The position numbers were made by a program, and so were the translations under genes. Under the pieces are notes generated by a model. The model had not been told where the DNA came from. It did no database searches and worked only from the letters and a program-made list of their open reading frames with translations. From NCBI RefSeq assembly GCF_003387475.1, contig NZ_QUNO01000015.1, positions 62,001-126,000 of the forward strand: a stretch of 64,000 bases of DNA, given 5' to 3'. This DNA comes from Kutzneria buriramensis. GTDB taxonomy: Bacteria; Actinomycetota; Actinomycetes; Mycobacteriales; Pseudonocardiaceae. Positions 60,227 through 64,000 of this stretch are shown here, in pieces (positions within the stretch are counted from its first letter, which is position 1; every line of letters starts with the position of its first letter).

Positions 60227-63200
60227 ATGAGTCTGGAGATGCCCTCCGAGCTTGACTGGTTGTTCAAGTTGCTGGCCGGCCAGGAATGGCCCAAGGGCGA
60301 CGAGGACAAGCTGCGCGAGCTCGGCCGTGCGTGGACCGAGTTCTCCACGTCCGTGCAGGAGATCTCCGGCGACTTCGAGCCGATGTTCAACCTGGTCACG
60401 AGCAACCTGAGCGGTCGCCCGGCCGAGTCCTTCCAGCAGTTCGTCACGCAGATGCACAAGCAGCTGCCGGCGATGGTCGACGCCGGCAAGCAGGTCGCGA
60501 AGCTCTCCTCGCAGACCGCGCAGCAGGTCGAGTACTCCAAGTACATGATCATCGGCCAGCTGGTGCTGCTGGCGGCGGAGCTGGCGTGGGCCGCGGCCAA
60601 CGCGTTCTGGACCTTCGGCGCCAGCGAGGCGATGACCCCCGCCTTCATCGCCGCCACCCGGCTCACCGTGTCGATGATCCTGCGCCGGCTGGCCATGGCG
60701 ATCCTGACGGGCGTGGTCTCGCAGGTGGCGCTGGACGTCGCGATCCAGACCATCCAGGCGATCAAGGCCAAGCTCAACGGCGACGACTTCACGTGGAACT
60801 GGAGCAACACCGCCAGCGCCGCCGAGATGGGCGCGATCGGCGGGGCGCTGGGCGGCGGCATCGGCATGGGGCTGAACAAGTTCAAGACCACCGGTTTCGG
60901 CGACACGTTCGGCGGCCAGCTGTTCACCGGCGGCGCCACCGGCCTCGGCATGACCGAGATCAGCAACCTGATGAACCACGACGACGCCAACCTCGGCTTC
61001 GGCCTCACCTCCGGCCTGGCCGGCGCGCTCGGCGGCGGTGGGCGGCGCGGGCACGGCGGCGGCGAGCCGCACATGGGCGACATTCACGTCGACGACGTGA
61101 ACACGCCCAAGTTCGACACCGGCGACTTCAACAAGCCCAATCTCAGCAGCGACTTCACGCCGCCGCCGGAGACCGGTGGCGGCGGCAAGTTCGACACCGG
61201 CGGCGGCAACAACCTCAACACCGGCAACGGCAACGGCTTCACCGGTGGCCACAACGACTTCACCACCGGCAACGGCAACGGCAACGGGAACCATTCCGGC
61301 CTGGAGGGTCTGGAGGGGCCGCCGCCCAACGTCAGGAGCGAGACGCCGCCGCCGAGCGGTTCGCAGGACCACAACTCCGGCTCGCAGAACAACGTGCCGC
61401 CGCCGCCGTCGGAGAACACGGGCTCCCAGGGCGCTCCGCCGCCGGTGCAACAGCACGAGGAAGCCGCGCCGCCTCCCCCCGTGCAGCAGACCCAGGACTC
61501 CACGCCGCCGCCGCAGGCCCCGCCGCGTGGCAGCCAGGGCAACACGTCCGCGACGCCGCCTCCTTCGCGTACCAACACGCCGCCGGCGCAGCAGGCGCCG
61601 CCACGTGGCGAGGGTTCGCAGACCCCACCGCCGCAGACTCAGGAAACCCCGCCGCAGAGCCACGAGCAGCCGCCGGTGCAGCAGAGCACCGAGACGTCCG
61701 CGCCGCCGCCGGCGCAGCACGTCCAGACGCCGCCCGCGGAGCACCAGGCCCCGCCGGCCGAACAGCACCAGGCGCCGCCGGTGCAGCAGGCGCCGCCGAC
61801 CCAGCACCAGGTTGCGCCGCCGGTGTCGCACCAGAGCGCGCCTCCGGTGTCGCACGAGGCCCCGCCGGTGTCGCAGCACCAGAACACTCCGCCTCCGGTG
61901 GAGCAGCACCAGAGCTCGCCGCCGCCGGCCGAGCAGCACCAGGCCCCGCCGGTGCAGCAGCACCAGAACGATTCGTCGACGCAGCAGCACAACACCGGCA
62001 CGGACACCGCTGCCCACAACCTGGGCGGCGGTCCGCGGACCACCAGCACCACCAGCACCGACACCGGTGGCCCGGCCCGTGGTCCGCAGGAGCAGCCGCA
62101 CACCCAGCAGCAGTCCACGCCGCCGCCGATGATGGGCGGTCAGCAGCACGACGCCCCGGCCACCGACAACCGTGGCAACAACACCAGCAACACCGGCGGC
62201 GACCGCGGCGTCAGCAACACCCCGCCGCCCAGCCGTGGCACCACGACGACCAACACCCCCACACAGTCGTCGCCGACCCCGGCGCCTCGCGGCACGGACC
62301 GTCCGGTCACCGTCGACAACACGCCGAAGGTCGACGCCCCGAAGATCAACACCGAGAGCGGCCTGCCCCGGGACAACACCCCGAGCACCACTCACGAGAA
62401 CACCACCACCACCACCACGCACGAGCCGGCCACCCAGCAGGCGCCGCCGGTCCAGCACACCCCGCCCGCCGAGTCCACCCCGCCGGCCCAGCACACTCCG
62501 CCGGCCGAACACATGCCGGTGACCGACAACACCCCGGTCACCCAGCACACTCCGTCGGCCGAGCACACCCCGGCCGCGCCGACGGCGCCGCACGAAACGG
62601 CCGTCCCGCACGACAACACGACCACCAACCAGCCGGCCCCGCACGACTCCACCCAGAACCCGCCGCGCCAGGTCTCGAACCAGCAGCCGATCCCGCACGA
62701 CGAGCCGGTCACGGCCAAGGACAACACGCCGGCCCCGCACCAGAACGAGGCCGTCCCGCCGCCGATGATGGGCGGCGGCCAGCCGCACGAGGCGCCGGCC
62801 GGCAACTCGCGCGGCGGCGGCAACAACGAGCGTGGCGCGACGGTGGACTCCGGGCCGAAGCCGCGTGTCGGCGACCGGACCGACACCGGCCCGCAGACCC
62901 GCACCGAGGACCCGACCCGCAAGCCGCCGTCGGAGCGGGGCGCCGGCCGGTCCAACGACCCGATGCCGCGGCCGAAGACCGAGCACGACGGCGGTGTGAC
63001 GCCGAAGCCGAAGTCGCCGACGACCACCGGCGGCGTCAAGAGCCACGAGTCCACCGCGGCCCCGGTGGCGGAGAAGGGGCCGGCGACCAAGGGCCCCGAC
63101 ACGAAGGCCCCGGAGACCAAGACCCCGGAGACCAAGGCTCCGGAGACCAAGGCTCCGGAGACCAAGGCTCCGGAGGCGAAGGACCCGGAGAACAAGGGCC

Positions 63201-64000
63201 CCGAGAACAACACGCCCAAGGACGATGACACCGCCCCGATCAAGCAGCCGATCAAACGCGTCTCCGACGACGAGAGCTGGCGCCACAGCGAGGCGCAGAC
63301 CGCGGACTGGATGGTCCCGAAGAACCCGCTGCACAACGACCAGTGGTCGCACCTGCGCGGCACGCCGGCGTACGAGAACGCCAAGGCGACGGTCAAGGTG
63401 GAACGACCGGCGTTCCTGACCAACTCCAAGGTCGAGATCACCGACGTGAACCGGCGGAAGTACGACGACCCGCCGGCGGCCAAGGACGACACCACCACCG
63501 GCGGCGACAAGACCCCGCAGCCCAAGGACGCCGGCACCAGCACGCCGAAGGACGCGAAGGACGCGAAGGACGCGGCCAACACCAAGACCCCGCCCAAGGA
63601 CGACGAGGGCCCCAAGGCCACGATCGTCCAGGAGAAGGGTCCGAAGATCACGCTGAACGCCGAGCTCGCGCCGACGACCTACGACGTGCGGCGGCTGGAG
63701 ATCGAGCCGGGCAAGTGGGTCAAGGAGTTCACCGTCAAGGTGCACCTCGACGTCCCGCCGGGCACCCCGCCGCACCTGGTCGACAACATCCAGAAGGGCA
63801 TGCAGCGCGGCGTCGACCGCTTCTACAACCAGGGCAACCGGCTGCCCAGCGGCGACCAGTTGCACGTGCGGGCCGAGTTCGTGCCCAAGGGCGGCGGCGA
63901 GCACGTCACCGTGCAGGGGCTGCCCGACGGCGCGCGGGCCCACCAGCTCGGCTGGACCTCCCAGGACACCGACCACACCCTGGCCCACGAGCTGGGCCAC
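60227..64000 (+). CDS. Large WXG-like T7SS toxin candidate with zinc-metallopeptidase motif, partial (3' end cut)
   Basis: 1258 residues are present and the frame is open at the window edge. Order: WXG100-like helical head (about 1-110; LGRAWTEFSTSVQEISGDF, GRPAESFQQFVTQMHKQL); hydrophobic helices (YMIIGQLVLLAAELAWAAAN, LAMAILTGVVSQVALDVAIQ) and a Gly-rich apolar stretch near 210; then ~720 residues rich in Pro, Gln, Thr and His with PPxxQ/HQAPP repeats. A Lys-rich PETKA array follows at about 960-985. Two folded-looking segments, separated by another Lys/Pro linker, are at about 1005-1080 and 1140-1258. The last five visible residues are HELGH, preceded by DHTLA, i.e. the start of the HExxH zinc motif with the third His expected beyond the window. 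Likely a polymorphic secreted effector with a metallopeptidase end. ATG with GAAGGACAGG upstream. Confidence 0.88.
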   Translation, partial: MSLEMPSELDWLFKLLAGQEWPKGDEDKLRELGRAWTEFSTSVQEISGDFEPMFNLVTSNLSGRPAESFQQFVTQMHKQLPAMVDAGKQVAKLSSQTAQQVEYSKYMIIGQLVLLAAELAWAAANAFWTFGASEAMTPAFIAATRLTVSMILRRLAMAILTGVVSQVALDVAIQTIQAIKAKLNGDDFTWNWSNTASAAEMGAIGGALGGGIGMGLNKFKTTGFGDTFGGQLFTGGATGLGMTEISNLMNHDDANLGFGLTSGLAGALGGGGRRGHGGGEPHMGDIHVDDVNTPKFDTGDFNKPNLSSDFTPPPETGGGGKFDTGGGNNLNTGNGNGFTGGHNDFTTGNGNGNGNHSGLEGLEGPPPNVRSETPPPSGSQDHNSGSQNNVPPPPSENTGSQGAPPPVQQHEEAAPPPPVQQTQDSTPPPQAPPRGSQGNTSATPPPSRTNTPPAQQAPPRGEGSQTPPPQTQETPPQSHEQPPVQQSTETSAPPPAQHVQTPPAEHQAPPAEQHQAPPVQQAPPTQHQVAPPVSHQSAPPVSHEAPPVSQHQNTPPPVEQHQSSPPPAEQHQAPPVQQHQNDSSTQQHNTGTDTAAHNLGGGPRTTSTTSTDTGGPARGPQEQPHTQQQSTPPPMMGGQQHDAPATDNRGNNTSNTGGDRGVSNTPPPSRGTTTTNTPTQSSPTPAPRGTDRPVTVDNTPKVDAPKINTESGLPRDNTPSTTHENTTTTTTHEPATQQAPPVQHTPPAESTPPAQHTPPAEHMPVTDNTPVTQHTPSAEHTPAAPTAPHETAVPHDNTTTNQPAPHDSTQNPPRQVSNQQPIPHDEPVTAKDNTPAPHQNEAVPPPMMGGGQPHEAPAGNSRGGGNNERGATVDSGPKPRVGDRTDTGPQTRTEDPTRKPPSERGAGRSNDPMPRPKTEHDGGVTPKPKSPTTTGGVKSHESTAAPVAEKGPATKGPDTKAPETKTPETKAPETKAPETKAPEAKDPENKGPENNTPKDDDTAPIKQPIKRVSDDESWRHSEAQTADWMVPKNPLHNDQWSHLRGTPAYENAKATVKVERPAFLTNSKVEITDVNRRKYDDPPAAKDDTTTGGDKTPQPKDAGTSTPKDAKDAKDAANTKTPPKDDEGPKATIVQEKGPKITLNAELAPTTYDVRRLEIEPGKWVKEFTVKVHLDVPPGTPPHLVDNIQKGMQRGVDRFYNQGNRLPSGDQLHVRAEFVPKGGGEHVTVQGLPDGARAHQLGWTSQDTDHTLAHELGH

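Noticed and set aside
59573-64000. A 1475-codon open frame on the minus strand opposite the toxin-like gene
   Set aside because: The plus strand has a clear ribosome site, domain order and HELGH motif. The antisense frame is Arg/Val/Leu/Gly low complexity, produced by high GC at third positions.

Overview
The window is about 70% GC. It reads as the chromosome of a filamentous actinomycete, most likely Pseudonocardiales; that placement is inference from gene content, with no rRNA present to confirm it. Supporting markers are the mycothiol ligase MshC, an actinobacterial coproporphyrin ferrochelatase with a Cys-rich tail, three STAND (NB-ARC) regulators including an AfsR/SARP protein, a LuxR-type large ATP-binding regulator, MocR and PucR regulators, and an actinobacterial type VII secretion (T7SS/ESX) locus. 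GTG starts and densely packed genes are common. I saw no tRNA, rRNA, CRISPR array, transposase or prophage.

Region 1 (1-41 kb) is a mosaic of small regulatory and metabolic units. It opens with a STAND protein cut by the window edge. An aldo/keto reductase and a TetR regulator follow, diverging over a palindromic operator, then a decayed carboxylesterase gene and a pair of palindromic repeats. Next on the minus strand come two PucR regulators, then a two-subunit molybdenum hydroxylase of the isoquinoline 1-oxidoreductase type. gabT diverges from the PucR pair, followed by a DUF4142 lipoprotein and ferrochelatase. An XRE-STAND-TPR regulator has a possible 20-residue peptide gene after it. Then come an alpha/beta hydrolase, a MocR regulator diverging from an MFS exporter, a GNAT acetyltransferase, a dipeptide/oligopeptide-type binding lipoprotein, the AfsR-like activator and the LuxR-type ATPase. 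The rest of the region holds SRPBCC and nucleotidyltransferase genes, a MoxR ATPase-VWA pair, a dienelactone hydrolase-FBP zinc-finger pair, mshC, a Cys-rich DUF1540 protein behind an iron-box-like site, two SAM-dependent transferases and a phospholipase D-like protein.

Region 2 is a 782-bp non-coding stretch (40283-41064). It carries a perfect CRP-type palindrome and a LacI/CebR-like palindrome, and leads into the T7SS locus.

Region 3 (41-64 kb) is one long plus-strand T7SS locus: eccC, eccD, eccB, a 987-residue protein with a degenerate ADP-ribosyltransferase-like C-terminus, a fusion of a parallel beta-helix with an EccA/CbxX-type AAA ATPase, two WXG100 proteins, a third small protein, a 951-residue Gly/Pro-rich WXG protein with FPG repeats, a YbaB/EspL-like protein, a WXG-like protein with a repetitive acidic tail, and a >1258-residue toxin-like protein. 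The last one has a WXG-like head, membrane segments, a long P/Q/T linker and a zinc-metallopeptidase motif at the very edge of the window. EccC, EccD and EccB would form the membrane machine, the beta-helix AAA ATPase the cytosolic chaperone, and the WXG proteins the substrates. No EccE, mycosin or classical TPR-EccA is seen here. Two strong stem-loops (55277-55313, 60162-60190) divide the locus into blocks that may be expressed at different levels. This locus is the best candidate for an unusual system.
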